DNA from: Pseudogemmobacter hezensis
GTDB lineage: Bacteria > Pseudomonadota > Alphaproteobacteria > Rhodobacterales > Rhodobacteraceae
Assembly: GCF_013155295.1 (NCBI RefSeq)
Contig: NZ_JABJXT010000002.1
Span: 159,228-223,227, forward strand
DNA length: 64,000 nt
Reading direction: 5' to 3'
Positions 29,652-41,022 of this stretch are shown here, one piece after another (position 1 is the stretch's first letter; the number at the start of each line of letters is the position of its first letter). The notes under the pieces were generated by a model, which saw only the letters and a program-made list of their open reading frames with translations, had not been told where the DNA came from and searched no databases. A program made the translations under genes and the position numbers.

Positions 29652-31148
29652 ATGAGCCTGACCAGGCTGCCGGTTCTGCTGGTCGAGGAAACGCCCTCGC
29701 TGCTGTTCGTCTATCGCTCGGTGCTGAGTGCGGCGGGGATAGAGGCCTATCCCACCACAACCGCCGCCGAAGCGCTGCAGCTTTTGCACCAGGTGCGGCC
29801 TGGCGTGGTGGTGCTGGATCTGATGCTGCCCGACCGCGATGGCCTGGCGCTGATGTCAGAGATGCTGGCGGTCAATCCGGATCTTTGCGTGGTCGTCATG
29901 TCCGCGCAGGATTCGGTCGACCGGGCGGTGGCGGCGATGCGGGCCGGGGCGTTTGATTTCCTGCTGAAACCCTTTGAGGAGAACCGCTTCCTGGCCGCCA
30001 TCCGGGCAGCCCAGGACGCGGCTCAGAACGCAGCTCAGAACACACCGGGCCCGACCGGGGCCACGCGCCCCGCCCCCCCCGGCCGTCGGGCAGCACAGCA
30101 CTCAGGCAGCGCCGCCCACAGCCCACTGGCGGCCAGACGCCGCGCCGATCCCTCTGCAGGCCAGGATTCGGCAGTCAGCATCGGCTCGTCCGAGGCCATG
30201 AAAACGGTGCATCAGGTGATCGCATCCGTGGCACGATCCATCGCCACCGTGTTCATCACCGGGGAAAGCGGCACCGGAAAAGAGCTGGCCGCGATTGCGC
30301 TGCATGCCCAATCCGCGCGCGCCAGAGGCCCGTTTATCGCATTAAACTGTGGCGCGATCCCGCATGACCTGCTGGAATCAGAGGTGTTTGGCCATCTGAA
30401 GGGCAGTTTTACCGGGGCGATTGCCGACAGGCCCGGCGCGGCAGCCGCAGCCGATGGTGGCACGCTGTTTCTGGACGAGGTCTGCGAGATGGCCCCTGCC
30501 CTGCAGACCAAGCTGCTGCGTTTCCTGCAGACCTCTATGGTGCAACCGCTGGGCGCGGTTCGCCCCCATAAAGTGGATGTGCGCATCATCTGCGCCACCA
30601 ACAAGGATCCGGTGCAGGCGGTTGCGCAGGGCCAGTTCCGCGAGGACCTCTATTACCGCCTGCATGTCGTGCCGCTGCATCTGCCGCCGCTGCGTGATCG
30701 CGGTCGTGATGCTGTTGAGATCGCCGAGGTCGCCCTGCGCAGGTTTGGTGCCGAAGAGGGCAAAAGCTTTGCCGGGCTCGCCCCAGAGACGCAGCGCATC
30801 CTCTCGCGCCAGCGCTGGCCCGGGAATGTGCGCCAGCTTTTGAATGTGGTGCGCAATATCGTGGTGATGAACCCGGGCGGCATGGTCACCCCCGATATGT
30901 TGCCCACTGATATTTTGCGCAGCGATCCGGGGCAGGTCTGGCCGCGCCAGGGCGGCCTGCAGGATGCGATTGCGGGTCAGGCCGATGATCCCTTTGCGGG
31001 CCAGACCCTTGCCGGGATCGAACGCCGCGCGATTGAGGCCGCGCTTGCCCGTCACCAGGGATCAGTTCCAAAGGCCGCGCATGAGCTGGCGATATCGGTC
31101 TCAACGCTCTATCGCCGGATTGAGGCCTGGCGGACGGGATCAGAGTAG
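29652..31148 (+). CDS. Sigma-54-dependent response regulator, LuxO-like (REC-AAA+-Fis)
   Basis: 498 residues from the ATG at 29652 (GGGGGG five bases upstream). The REC domain (about 7-120) resembles Vibrio LuxO in its VEETPSLLFVYRS start, with phosphoacceptor Asp56 in LDLMLPD and FLLKPFEENR. The first acidic pair is Glu-Glu rather than Asp-Asp. A low-complexity Ala/Gln/Pro linker (about 120-170) includes a duplicated A-A-Q-N unit from 12-bp repeats. The AAA+ domain has Walker A GESGTGKE and a sigma-54 contact loop GSFTGA instead of the canonical GAFTGA. A Fis-type helix-turn-helix ends the protein (GSVPKAAHELAISVSTLYRR). It activates RpoN holoenzyme at unknown promoters. No sensor kinase is adjacent. 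Confidence 0.88.
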   Translation: MSLTRLPVLLVEETPSLLFVYRSVLSAAGIEAYPTTTAAEALQLLHQVRPGVVVLDLMLPDRDGLALMSEMLAVNPDLCVVVMSAQDSVDRAVAAMRAGAFDFLLKPFEENRFLAAIRAAQDAAQNAAQNTPGPTGATRPAPPGRRAAQHSGSAAHSPLAARRRADPSAGQDSAVSIGSSEAMKTVHQVIASVARSIATVFITGESGTGKELAAIALHAQSARARGPFIALNCGAIPHDLLESEVFGHLKGSFTGAIADRPGAAAAADGGTLFLDEVCEMAPALQTKLLRFLQTSMVQPLGAVRPHKVDVRIICATNKDPVQAVAQGQFREDLYYRLHVVPLHLPPLRDRGRDAVEIAEVALRRFGAEEGKSFAGLAPETQRILSRQRWPGNVRQLLNVVRNIVVMNPGGMVTPDMLPTDILRSDPGQVWPRQGGLQDAIAGQADDPFAGQTLAGIERRAIEAALARHQGSVPKAAHELAISVSTLYRRIEAWRTGSE

Positions 31149-31188
31149 GGCGGGGCCAGAGTAGGGCACCGCTGCGCGCGGATGGCGG

Positions 31189-31953
31189 TCAGACAAACTG
31201 CTCACGAATCAGACGTTCTTCCAGCCCGTGGCCAGGGTCGAACAGCAGCCGATAGCTGATCGCCGGGTCGGAATGGATCAGAACCGAGATCACATCGCGC
31301 ACCGAATTGCGGCTGTCCGCATCGACCATAACCGGACGCTTGTCAGGGTCAAGCACATCAAACCGGACCTGCGCGCCTTTGGGCAACAGCGCCCCGCGCC
31401 AGCGCCGGGGCCGGAAGGCAGACATCGCCGTCAGCGCCAGAACCTCGGCCCCGATCGGCAGGATCGGCCCATGCGCCGAATAGTTGTAAGCGGTTGATCC
31501 GGCCGGGGTCGCCAGCAAAGCCCCGTCGCAGACCAGCTCTGCCAGCCGCTCGCGCCCGTCGACCGACACTTTCAGCCGCGCCGCCTGTGGCCCCTGGCGC
31601 AAAAGCGAGACCTCATTGACCGCAAGCGCCTGCGAGATTTTGCCGCGCACATTTTCCGCCCGCATGGAAAGCGGGTTCAGCAGCGCCTCTTCGGCCTGGG
31701 CAAGGCGCTCGGGCAGGCCATCATCGGAATAGGCATTCATCAAAAAGCCAATGGTGCCGCAATTCATCCCATAGACCGGAAGGTCGCGGCCCGACTGCGC
31801 ATGCAGCGTCTGCAGCATAAAGCCATCGCCGCCAAGTGCCACGATCACCGAGGCGCGCCGCTGATCAGACTGGCCGTAACGGTTGACCAGACGGGCAAAG
31901 GCCTCCTGCGCGGCAGGGGCCTTTGAGGCGGTGAATCTGATCCTGGTCTGCAT
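31189..31953 (-). CDS. nadK: NAD kinase
   Basis: 254 residues. The conserved GGDGFMLQTLH motif lies near 41-51, the NE-S segment AVNEVSLLR near 111, and the second glycine-rich motif DGALLATPAGSTAYNYSAHG near 143-162. It phosphorylates NAD+ to NADP+. Length is at the short end, as in alphaproteobacterial members. It converges on the LuxO-like gene with a 40-bp gap and diverges from glyA over a 262-bp region in which no further gene is seen. Confidence 0.95.
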   Translation of the reverse strand: MQTRIRFTASKAPAAQEAFARLVNRYGQSDQRRASVIVALGGDGFMLQTLHAQSGRDLPVYGMNCGTIGFLMNAYSDDGLPERLAQAEEALLNPLSMRAENVRGKISQALAVNEVSLLRQGPQAARLKVSVDGRERLAELVCDGALLATPAGSTAYNYSAHGPILPIGAEVLALTAMSAFRPRRWRGALLPKGAQVRFDVLDPDKRPVMVDADSRNSVRDVISVLIHSDPAISYRLLFDPGHGLEERLIREQFV

Positions 31954-32215
31954 GGGTGCCCTCCGTCAGGCGGCAACCCTGACCCTGGCGGGCTGGAAAC
32001 TCAAGCCCCGCCTGCAGTTCCAGGGCAACACGCAGATCAGGCCCACGCCCATCCCGGGCAAACGTCCGGCCGATCGTAGCGAATCACTGCAGCCTGACAC
32101 CGCTATTTCGCAGCCATGTTTGAACCTGTCGCTTTACGGCCTTTCCCTGCACAGACACGTGATCTAAAGACCCAAATACGATCAGATGACCGCCCATGGC
32201 CCAAGGGAGATGAGT

Positions 32216-33511
32216 ATGACCGCCCAGACCCGCGATTCCGGTTTCTTCACTGAATCACTTTCCTCGCGCGACCCCGAGCTTTTTGGCTCGGTGCGCTCTG
32301 AACTTGGCCGCCAGCGCGACGAGATCGAGCTGATTGCCTCTGAGAACATCGTCTCTCTGGCGGTGCTGGAGGCCCAGGGCTCGGTCCTGACCAACAAATA
32401 TGCCGAGGGTTACCCGGGCAAGCGCTATTACGGCGGCTGCCAGTTTGTCGATATCGCCGAGACCCTGGCGATTGAACGCGCCAAGCAGCTGTTTGGCTGT
32501 AAATTCGCCAATGTGCAGCCCAATTCCGGCAGCCAGATGAACCAGGCCGTGTTCCTGGCGCTTTTGCAGCCGGGCGACACCTTCATGGGGCTTGACCTGA
32601 ATTCGGGCGGCCACCTGACCCATGGCTCGCCGGTCAATATGTCCGGCAAGTGGTTCAAGGTTGTCTCTTATGGCGTGCGTCAGCAAGACCAGCGCCTCGA
32701 CATGGAAGAGGTGCGGGCAAAAGCGCTGGAGCATCGGCCAAAGCTGATCCTGGCAGGTGGAACCGCCTATAGCCGTGAATGGGACTGGGCCGCCTTCCGG
32801 GCGATTGCTGATGAGATCGGTGCCTACCTCCATGTTGATATGGCGCATATCGCGGGCCTCGTGGCCGGTGGCGTGCATGCCTCGCCCCTGCCGCATGCCC
32901 ATGTGGTGACCACTACGACCCACAAGAGCCTGCGTGGCCCGCGTGGGGGTATGATCCTCACAAATGATGAAGACATCGCTAAGAAAATCAATTCGGCGGT
33001 CTTCCCCGGCCTGCAGGGCGGCCCGCTGATGCATGTGATCGCGGCCAAGGCTGTCGCCTTCGGCGAAGCGCTGCGGCCAGAGTTCAAAACCTATGCAGCC
33101 CAGGTCAAGGCCAATGCGGCGGCAATGGCGGATGAGCTGATGAAGGGTGGCATCGACATCGTTTCGGGCGGCACCGATAACCATCTTTGCCTCGCCGATC
33201 TGCGCCCGAAGAAGGTGACCGGCAAGGCAGCCGAAGCCGCACTTGGCCGCGCGCATATCACCTGCAACAAAAACGGCGTGCCGTTTGATCCGGAAAAGCC
33301 GTTTGTCACCTCGGGCATCCGTCTGGGTGCGCCTGCGGGCACCACGCGCGGCTTTGGCGATGCCGAGTTCCGCCAGATCTCGCGCTGGATTGTCGAAGTC
33401 GTCGACGGGCTGGCCGCCAATGGCGAAGATGGCAATGCCGAGGTCGAAGCCAAGGTGAAAGCAGAGGTCAAAGCCCTGTGCGACCGCTTCCCGCTTTACC
33501 CCACGCTCTGA
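32216..33511 (+). CDS. glyA: Serine hydroxymethyltransferase
   Basis: 431 residues, taking the ATG at 32216 because AAGGGAG lies 7-8 bases before it; ATGs at 32210 and 32186 are alternatives. PLP-enzyme motifs: [20 protein letters not shown] near 35, [15 protein letters not shown] near 56, [12 protein letters not shown] near 205 and the PLP-lysine motif [16 protein letters not shown] near 225-240. It interconverts serine and glycine with tetrahydrofolate, supplying one-carbon units. Monocistronic, ending at a strong terminator. Confidence 0.98.
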   Translation: MTAQTRDSGFFTESLSSRDPELFGSVRSELGRQRDEIELIASENIVSLAVLEAQGSVLTNKYAEGYPGKRYYGGCQFVDIAETLAIERAKQLFGCKFANVQPNSGSQMNQAVFLALLQPGDTFMGLDLNSGGHLTHGSPVNMSGKWFKVVSYGVRQQDQRLDMEEVRAKALEHRPKLILAGGTAYSREWDWAAFRAIADEIGAYLHVDMAHIAGLVAGGVHASPLPHAHVVTTTTHKSLRGPRGGMILTNDEDIAKKINSAVFPGLQGGPLMHVIAAKAVAFGEALRPEFKTYAAQVKANAAAMADELMKGGIDIVSGGTDNHLCLADLRPKKVTGKAAEAALGRAHITCNKNGVPFDPEKPFVTSGIRLGAPAGTTRGFGDAEFRQISRWIVEVVDGLAANGEDGNAEVEAKVKAEVKALCDRFPLYPTL

Positions 33512-33533
33512 GCCAATATCTTATGTGAAATTG

Positions 33534-33566
33534 AAAAAGCGCCGGTGATGATCACCGGCGCTTTTT
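33534..33566. terminator. Strong Rho-independent terminator after glyA
   Basis: A perfect 15-bp stem (AAAAAGCGCCGGTGA paired with TCACCGGCGCTTTTT) has a 3-nt loop, A-tract on one side and T-tract on the other. It can terminate transcription from either direction, serving glyA and anything read leftward from the 53-residue gene. Confidence 0.95.
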
Positions 33567-33583
33567 GGTTTTTCGGTCTCATT

Positions 33584-33725
33584 TGGCGTCGCAGATCACC
33601 TGGCGTTGCAGATCACGCGGGCCGGATGCGCCTCCTCGCGCATTTGGCCTGCGGCAGCCTCCAGACCCGACCTGCAGTTCTGACTTGCAGATTCACGCCT
33701 GCAGATTCTGGCCTGCAGCTCAGAT
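33584..33725. repeat. Array of short imperfect repeats with a GCAGAT-type core
   Basis: Two 17-bp units (TGGCGTCGCAGATCACC at 33584-33600 and a copy with two changes at 33601-33617) are followed, after a 40-bp spacer, by 13-14-bp units at 33658, 33671, 33684, 33698 and 33712. Most of these later units begin CCTGCAG or CTTGCAG and continue with T-rich sequence. The array ends in the stop codon region of the 53-residue gene. It is not CRISPR-like: units are too short and have no unique spacers. Confidence 0.7.
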
Positions 33726-33881
33726 GTGGCCGGGTGCGGTCGCCTGCAGATGGTTGGCCACAATCGGGCGGCCGGTAAAGGTGCGATCATCAACACGGAC
33801 GACCACCGTTCCATCTGGGTTCTGACTGACCATGAGACCCTGAACCGAAATGCAACTGCCGATAGATATCGTGCGCAACAT
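33720..33881 (-). CDS. Small hypothetical protein, 53 residues
   Basis: ATG at 33879-33881 is preceded by an excellent ribosome binding site (AGGAGGAGG within 33888-33900), and the frame runs to TGA at 33720-33722. The protein begins MLRTISIGSCISVQGLMVSQ and continues with an alternating hydrophobic/charged pattern (GTVVVRVDDRTFTGRPI). This fits a small beta-barrel or SH3-like fold; there is one Cys at position 10. I recall similar ~45-55-residue Rhodobacteraceae proteins starting with the same M-x-R-T-I-S-I-G-S-C core, but have no function for them. Codon use is normal for the region. Its 3' end merges with a short-repeat array. Confidence 0.7.
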   Translation of the reverse strand: MLRTISIGSCISVQGLMVSQNPDGTVVVRVDDRTFTGRPIVANHLQATAPGHI

Positions 33882-34002
33882 TATTTCCGCCTCCTCCTCA
33901 GGATATAGCCATAGTTACCCATGTATTGTCGCATTTTGAAACAGAAAAATTAACGAATTCGGAAGAAATATGGCGCAGGCTGGGCGACTGTCGCCGAATG
34001 GG

Positions 34003-34401
34003 CTACAGCCAGTCGCGCAGAATGGGGATCAGCGGCAAATCTGCCGGGGGCATCGGATAGTCGCGCAGCTTTGCAGGCTCTACCCAGGCGAGCGTCTGCC
34101 CCTCGCGCGGAGTGGGGATGCCCTGCCATTTGCGGCAGGCAAAAAGCGGCATCAGAAGATGGAAATCCTCATAGCTGTGGCTGGCGAAGGTCAGCGGCGC
34201 AAGGCAGCTTTGCCAGGTGTCGATGCCGATTTCCTCTTTCAGCTCGCGGATCAGGCAGGCCTCGGGGGTTTCGCCTGGCTCGACCTTGCCGCCGGGAAAC
34301 TCCCACAGGCCTGCAAGGCTTTTGCCGGGGGGGCGTTGGGCAAGCAGGATGCGGCCATCGGCGTCGATCAGGGCAACAGCAGAGACAAGAAGAAGTTTCA
34401 T
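34003..34401 (-). CDS. mutT: 8-oxo-dGTP diphosphatase MutT (Nudix hydrolase)
   Basis: 132 residues. The complete Nudix box GGKVEPGETPEACLIRELKEEIGI lies near 37-60 (G-x5-E-x7-R-E-U-x-E-E-x-G-U), preceded by ILLAQRPPGKSLAGLWEFPG as in MutT. It would hydrolyse 8-oxo-dGTP to the monophosphate, preventing A:8-oxoG mispairs; the mutY fragment at the window start belongs to the same pathway. It lies 105 bp downstream of argJ on the same strand, an order often seen in alphaproteobacteria. Confidence 0.92.
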   Translation of the reverse strand: MKLLLVSAVALIDADGRILLAQRPPGKSLAGLWEFPGGKVEPGETPEACLIRELKEEIGIDTWQSCLAPLTFASHSYEDFHLLMPLFACRKWQGIPTPREGQTLAWVEPAKLRDYPMPPADLPLIPILRDWL

Positions 34402-34460
34402 AACGCTCTCGGTTTTGCGGGGGCCAGGGGCTTTTCCCCAGCGAACATCCTCTACCTGAA

Positions 34461-34491
34461 CCGGCGGCGCAAAGGATGCGCACGCCGCCGG
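34461..34491 (-). terminator. Hairpin between argJ and mutT
   Basis: A 9-bp perfect inverted repeat CCGGCGGCG/CGCCGCCGG encloses a 13-nt loop. There is no T-tract on the minus strand, so read-through into mutT is likely. Confidence 0.5.
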
Positions 34492-34506
34492 ATGTTTAAG
34501 GACAGA

Positions 34507-35898
34507 TCAGGAGCGGTAATCGGCGTTGATTGCGACATAGCGGTCGGTCAGATCGCAGGTCCAGACCGTGCGTTTGGCGCGACCCATGCCGAGGTTGACG
34601 TCGATCAACAGCTCTTGCCCCTTCATATAGGCCGCGCCCTCTTCTTCGGTGTAAGAGGGGGATTTCCAGCCTTTTTCAGCCACCAGGATGTCGCCGAAAC
34701 GGATCGTCAGGCGGTCACGCTCGGCATTGGCGCCGGATTTGCCGATGGCCATGACGATACGGCCCCAGTTCGGATCCTCGCCCGCCACGGCGGTTTTCAC
34801 CAGCGGCGAATTGGCGATGGCAAAGGCGGCTTTGGCGGCGTCTTGGTCGCTGGCCGCGCCTGAGACGCGCACCTCGATCAGTTTGGTCGCGCCTTCGCCG
34901 TCGCGCACCACCTGCAGGGCCAGATCCTGCATCACCTGGGCCAGCGCGGCCTCAAAGGCCTTCAGGGCCGGCCCCTTGAGGGCAAGCGCCTCGGATTGTC
35001 CGGTTGCGGCCACCAAAAGCGTGTCAGAGGTCGAGGTGTCGCTGTCGACCGTGATCGAGTTGAAGGTGCCGCCGACATGGCGCGAGACCAGCTTTTGCAA
35101 AGCGGCCTGGCTGATTTTGGCATCGGTGAAGATATAGACCAGCATGGTCGCCATATCCGGCGCGATCATGCCCGAGCCTTTGGCGATGCCCGCGATATGG
35201 ATTTCGCCGCCCTCACCCTGGATGGTGGCGGTGGCACCTTTGGGGAAGGTGTCGGTGGTCATGATCGCCTGGGCCGCACCCTCGATCGCGGCCTCGGTCA
35301 GGCCAGCTGCGAGATCATCAATCACAGCAGTGATTTTCTCGAAGGGCAGCGGCTCGCCGATGACGCCGGTGGAGGATGAGAAGACGCGGCTGGCGGGGAT
35401 GCCAAGCGCGGCCGCAACGCCGCCTGTGACCGCAGCCACCGCCTTATCGCCCACCTTGCCGGTGAAGGCATTGGAATTGCCCGAGTTTACGATGATTGCC
35501 GCGCCGTCACCGGGGGCAGCTTTCAGCGCCAGTTTCGCCTCGCAATCGCGCACGCAACCAGAGCGCGTGGTCGAGGTGGTGAAGGCGCCCGCAATCGCGG
35601 TACCGGGTGCAAGGCGCACCAGCATCACGTCTTTGCGGTTCTTGTATTTGATGCCTGCGCCGATGGCAGAGAACTCTGCGCCTTTGATTACCGGCAATGC
35701 GGGGAACTGCGCCGGGGCCAGCGGCGATACCGGATGCGCCACCTTATGCACCGCCGCCGCCACCCCGGTCACCGCGTCTGACACCGCATCAGAGACCCGG
35801 TCGGCCACCGGGGCCATGGCCTCACTGACCCGCTCTTTCAGTTTGCGGACCTTTTTCTTCAGGTTCTTCGCCTCGGTCTTCCAGTCAGTCTTGGCCAT
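34507..35898 (-). CDS. argJ: Bifunctional ornithine acetyltransferase / N-acetylglutamate synthase ArgJ
   Basis: 463 residues from the ATG at 35898 (GGAGGATCAC before it). The ArgJ core starts at about residue 57 with VSPLAPAQFPALPVIKGAEF. The self-cleavage site is KGSGMIAPDMATMLVYIFTD, with the nucleophile Thr in M-A-T-M-L. NSGNSNAFTG, SSTGVIGEPLP and EDPNWGRIVMAIGKSG are also conserved. It moves acetyl groups between N-acetylornithine and glutamate in arginine synthesis. Odd feature: about 55 extra N-terminal residues, lysine-rich then Ala/Val/Asp-rich (KNLKKKVRKLKERVSEAMAP), are inserted between the usual M-A-K start and V-S-P-L-A-P. Located 67 bp after the parvulin gene. Confidence 0.95.
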   Translation of the reverse strand: MAKTDWKTEAKNLKKKVRKLKERVSEAMAPVADRVSDAVSDAVTGVAAAVHKVAHPVSPLAPAQFPALPVIKGAEFSAIGAGIKYKNRKDVMLVRLAPGTAIAGAFTTSTTRSGCVRDCEAKLALKAAPGDGAAIIVNSGNSNAFTGKVGDKAVAAVTGGVAAALGIPASRVFSSSTGVIGEPLPFEKITAVIDDLAAGLTEAAIEGAAQAIMTTDTFPKGATATIQGEGGEIHIAGIAKGSGMIAPDMATMLVYIFTDAKISQAALQKLVSRHVGGTFNSITVDSDTSTSDTLLVAATGQSEALALKGPALKAFEAALAQVMQDLALQVVRDGEGATKLIEVRVSGAASDQDAAKAAFAIANSPLVKTAVAGEDPNWGRIVMAIGKSGANAERDRLTIRFGDILVAEKGWKSPSYTEEEGAAYMKGQELLIDVNLGMGRAKRTVWTCDLTDRYVAINADYRS

Positions 35899-35965
35899 GT
35901 GATCCTCCGTCCGCCTGGGCAAGCTGTGCCTGCCGCATTGTTCTGTCACCCGTGTAACGCCCTGA

Positions 35966-36823
35966 TCAGTCGATCAGAGCGCTTTTTTTCAGCAGTTCAG
36001 GATCGAGGCCCGCGCCGGGCTTTTCGACCCTGGCGCCTGCGGTAAGGGTGGCGATATGGGCCTCAACGGCCTCACGCTCGACCTCGGCTGCAAGATCCTC
36101 GCGCACCTCATCCAGGGTGGGCACGGGCAGATCGCGCGTCTCATGAACCAGGATCAGGTGCCAGCCGAACTGGCTTTGCACCGGATCAGAGACCTTGCCC
36201 GGGGTTGCGGCAACCACCGCATCCTCAAAGGGTTTCACCATCATCCCCAGCGGGAACCAGCCCAGATCGCCGCCCGCAGCACCCGAGCCGGTATCGGTCG
36301 ATTCCTCTTTGGCCAGCGTTGCGAAATCAGCGCCTGCGTCCAGCTGGGCTTTGATCGCCTTGGCCTCTTCCTCGGTCTCGACCAGGATATGGGACGCGCT
36401 GTATTCCTTTTGCGGAACCGCATTCGCGTATTTGGCATCCCAGGCCTTTTGCAGCGCGGCATCGGTCACTGCGGTTTCCGCAATCTTGCGGATCACGTCA
36501 CCCGACAGATAGCCGCGCGTCGAATTGGCGATCATCGCCTCATCGCGTGTCGTCAGGGTGGTGACCGACTGGGCCAGCGCCTCTTGCTGCACCAGCTGCT
36601 CAAGGATGCCGTTGAAAAGCGCGTTATCGGGCAGGGTCAGATATTGCGGCGGCAGCGTCTCGCGCATGGCAATCATCTGTCCCAGGGTGATCTCTTTGCC
36701 ATTCACGGTTGCAACCACCGTGGCGGCCGTCTCGCCTTCGGCCAGGGCCGGGGCTGCAAGCGGGGCCATCAGGGCACCCGCCAACACAAATGCTGCTGCC
36801 CTCATGCGCTTTTCCAGTGCCAT
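35966..36823 (-). CDS. Periplasmic parvulin-type peptidyl-prolyl cis-trans isomerase
   Basis: 285 residues. Signal peptide about 1-28 (AAAFVLAGALMAPLAAPALA). A SurA/PrsA-like N-terminal helical region follows, then a PPIC rotamase domain about 138-235 (YSASHILVETEEEAKAIKAQ, GSGAAGGDLGWFPLGMMVKPF, SQFGWHLILVHETR). It should assist folding of exported or outer-membrane proteins. ATG at 36823 has GGGAG upstream; an ATG at 36805 is possible. It shares a 185-bp divergent region with secA and precedes argJ. Confidence 0.9.
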   Translation of the reverse strand: MALEKRMRAAAFVLAGALMAPLAAPALAEGETAATVVATVNGKEITLGQMIAMRETLPPQYLTLPDNALFNGILEQLVQQEALAQSVTTLTTRDEAMIANSTRGYLSGDVIRKIAETAVTDAALQKAWDAKYANAVPQKEYSASHILVETEEEAKAIKAQLDAGADFATLAKEESTDTGSGAAGGDLGWFPLGMMVKPFEDAVVAATPGKVSDPVQSQFGWHLILVHETRDLPVPTLDEVREDLAAEVEREAVEAHIATLTAGARVEKPGAGLDPELLKKSALID

Positions 36824-36860
36824 TCCACTTACTCCCGTAATGCCGCAGAGCCTGCGAACG

Positions 36861-36888
36861 TTGACTATGATCCTTCAAACCCTTACAT
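36861..36888 (+). promoter_or_regulatory. Candidate promoter of secA
   Basis: TTGACT (36861-36866) and TTACAT (36883-36888) are separated by 16 bp and lie about 120 bp before the secA start in the divergent ppiC/secA region. Confidence 0.35.
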
Positions 36889-37008
36889 CGCGGCAGTCCG
36901 CGTGATCCCGGGCTTTGCAGGACTTACCCCGGCTTTCTATGTAAGGCGTTAAGGCCGGGCAAGTCACAGCCTGATGACATCACGCAAGAACGTCCGCACG
37001 GAGAGATC

Positions 37009-39723
<2,715 letters not shown>

Positions 39724-40034
39724 TCTGATCGCAAGCTGCAGACTGGTCTTTCCCGGGCCCCCTGTCCTGATACGGCAGGGGGCCCGTTCATTACCGGGAC
39801 GCGGCAGCCCGCAGTTTTGCCAGGCCCCGCTTGGCAAGTCCCGCATAATCGAAACTTAAGGAATCACCCCCATCATCACTGCCAGAACAGAGGCAAAAGT
39901 GGGTGTCAGGTGCCGTGTGACGGGCTTCGATGGTTCTCTGACTGGAAACATTCCACAGTCACGCCATGCGAATGCCGCTATTCAAAGCGATACAGGCACC
40001 AGTGCAGACGATTCCTGGTTGGCGAATAATTGAA
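39724..40034. other. Intergenic region after secA without a supported gene
   Basis: 311 bp. It holds the secA terminator (39754-39789) and an inverted repeat TTGCCA-N9-TGGCAA around 39817-39837. A short open stretch from an ATG at 39966 runs in frame into the next gene and could extend its N terminus by 23 residues. Confidence 0.6.
39754..39789 (+). terminator. Terminator after secA
   Basis: An 11-bp stem CGGGCCCCCTG/CAGGGGGCCCG (39754-39764 and 39776-39786) is followed by TTC. It lies 30 bp after the secA stop. Confidence 0.7.
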
Positions 40035-40997
40035 ATGACGCGCAGATTATTAAGAGTTGTAGCAGTTCTGGGTGTGGCGCTTGGCGCGGGCTATCTGGTG
40101 CAAAATATGCAAAAAAACCAGACCGCCCACGGCGCATCTTCTGCCCGGCTGCAGGCCATTGGCAGCATCGAACAGGTCGCAGCCAGGACCGATCCCGGGA
40201 TTCAGACCTATGGCGACAGATCGGCCGAGCTGACACTGGCCCCCTCGCCAGAGACCGCTTCAGCGCTTGCAGAGACCTCATCCACCGAACAATCCGCCCC
40301 CGACGCTTTGGCGGCTGATATACCGCTGGAAGCCGCCGGTGGCGCGTGCAGACCCGATTTGCAGGTCCGTGCCGCAGATCGCGGCATGCTTGATGTAATG
40401 CTCACCGCCAGCTGCAGCGCGGGCGCGGGTGTAACCCTCAGCCATGCCGGCCTGACATTTACTGCCAGGCTGGATGATGCCGGAAAGCTGGCCCTCTCGC
40501 TGCCCGGCTTTGACAGTGCAGGTGAGGTCCAGGCGCTGACAGCGGATGGATTTTTTGCAAATGCGGCGGCGCCCCTGGCTGACCTGAACAGCATTCGCCG
40601 CCTGGCTGTGCAATGGATCGCCGATGATGCATTCCAGCTGCGCGCCACTGAAAACACGTCGGAATTTGGCAGCGATGACGATGTCAGTGCTGCAAGCCCG
40701 CTTTCGCCCGCTGGCGGTTCGCTGTTGCATCTGGGTGATTCCAGCCTGGACGTTCCGATGCTTGCCGAGATCTACACCTGGCCACAGGACGAGGCCGTTG
40801 CCAGCCTTCCTGTCGTCGAGGCTGCCGTCACCGATACCACCTGCGGGCGGCGCATCCATGGGGAGTTGCTGCGCCTGGAAAATGGGCGCCGATCGCTGGA
40901 AAACCTGAGCTTCAACATGCCAGGATGTGATGCCACAGGCGATATTATGGTGTTGAATAATCTCGTCCCGGATAAGACACTGGTGGCAGCAAACTAA
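40035..40997 (+). CDS. Exported hypothetical protein (family often labelled 'translocase')
   Basis: 320 residues from the ATG at 40035; an ATG at 39966 is in frame but would bury the signal sequence. A signal/anchor segment covers about 5-23 (LRVVAVLGVALGAGYLV). The mature protein has a Ser/Thr/Glu-rich linker to about 100. Then follows a Cys-containing beta-rich domain (ACRPDLQVRAADRGMLDVML, TASCSAGAGVTLSHAGLTFT) and a C-terminal domain with LLHLGDSSLDVPMLAEIYTW and DATGDIMVLNNLV. The order resembles Rhodobacteraceae proteins found after secA and named translocase without experimental basis. Its role is unknown. The next gene starts 25 bp downstream and may form an operon. Confidence 0.75.
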   Translation: MTRRLLRVVAVLGVALGAGYLVQNMQKNQTAHGASSARLQAIGSIEQVAARTDPGIQTYGDRSAELTLAPSPETASALAETSSTEQSAPDALAADIPLEAAGGACRPDLQVRAADRGMLDVMLTASCSAGAGVTLSHAGLTFTARLDDAGKLALSLPGFDSAGEVQALTADGFFANAAAPLADLNSIRRLAVQWIADDAFQLRATENTSEFGSDDDVSAASPLSPAGGSLLHLGDSSLDVPMLAEIYTWPQDEAVASLPVVEAAVTDTTCGRRIHGELLRLENGRRSLENLSFNMPGCDATGDIMVLNNLVPDKTLVAAN

Positions 40998-41022
40998 GCC
41001 GAACCAGCCCCGGTGGGAGCAG

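Noticed and set aside
31954-32215. Riboswitch upstream of glyA
   Set aside because: No recognisable glycine, SAH or folate riboswitch core; region looks like a plain divergent promoter region.
33584-33725. Possible CRISPR array
   Set aside because: Units are 13-17 bp, imperfect and directly adjacent, without unique spacers or cas genes.
33970-34863. Plus-strand frame over mutT and the end of argJ
   Set aside because: Opposes an intact Nudix box and the ArgJ C terminus; no homologous features.
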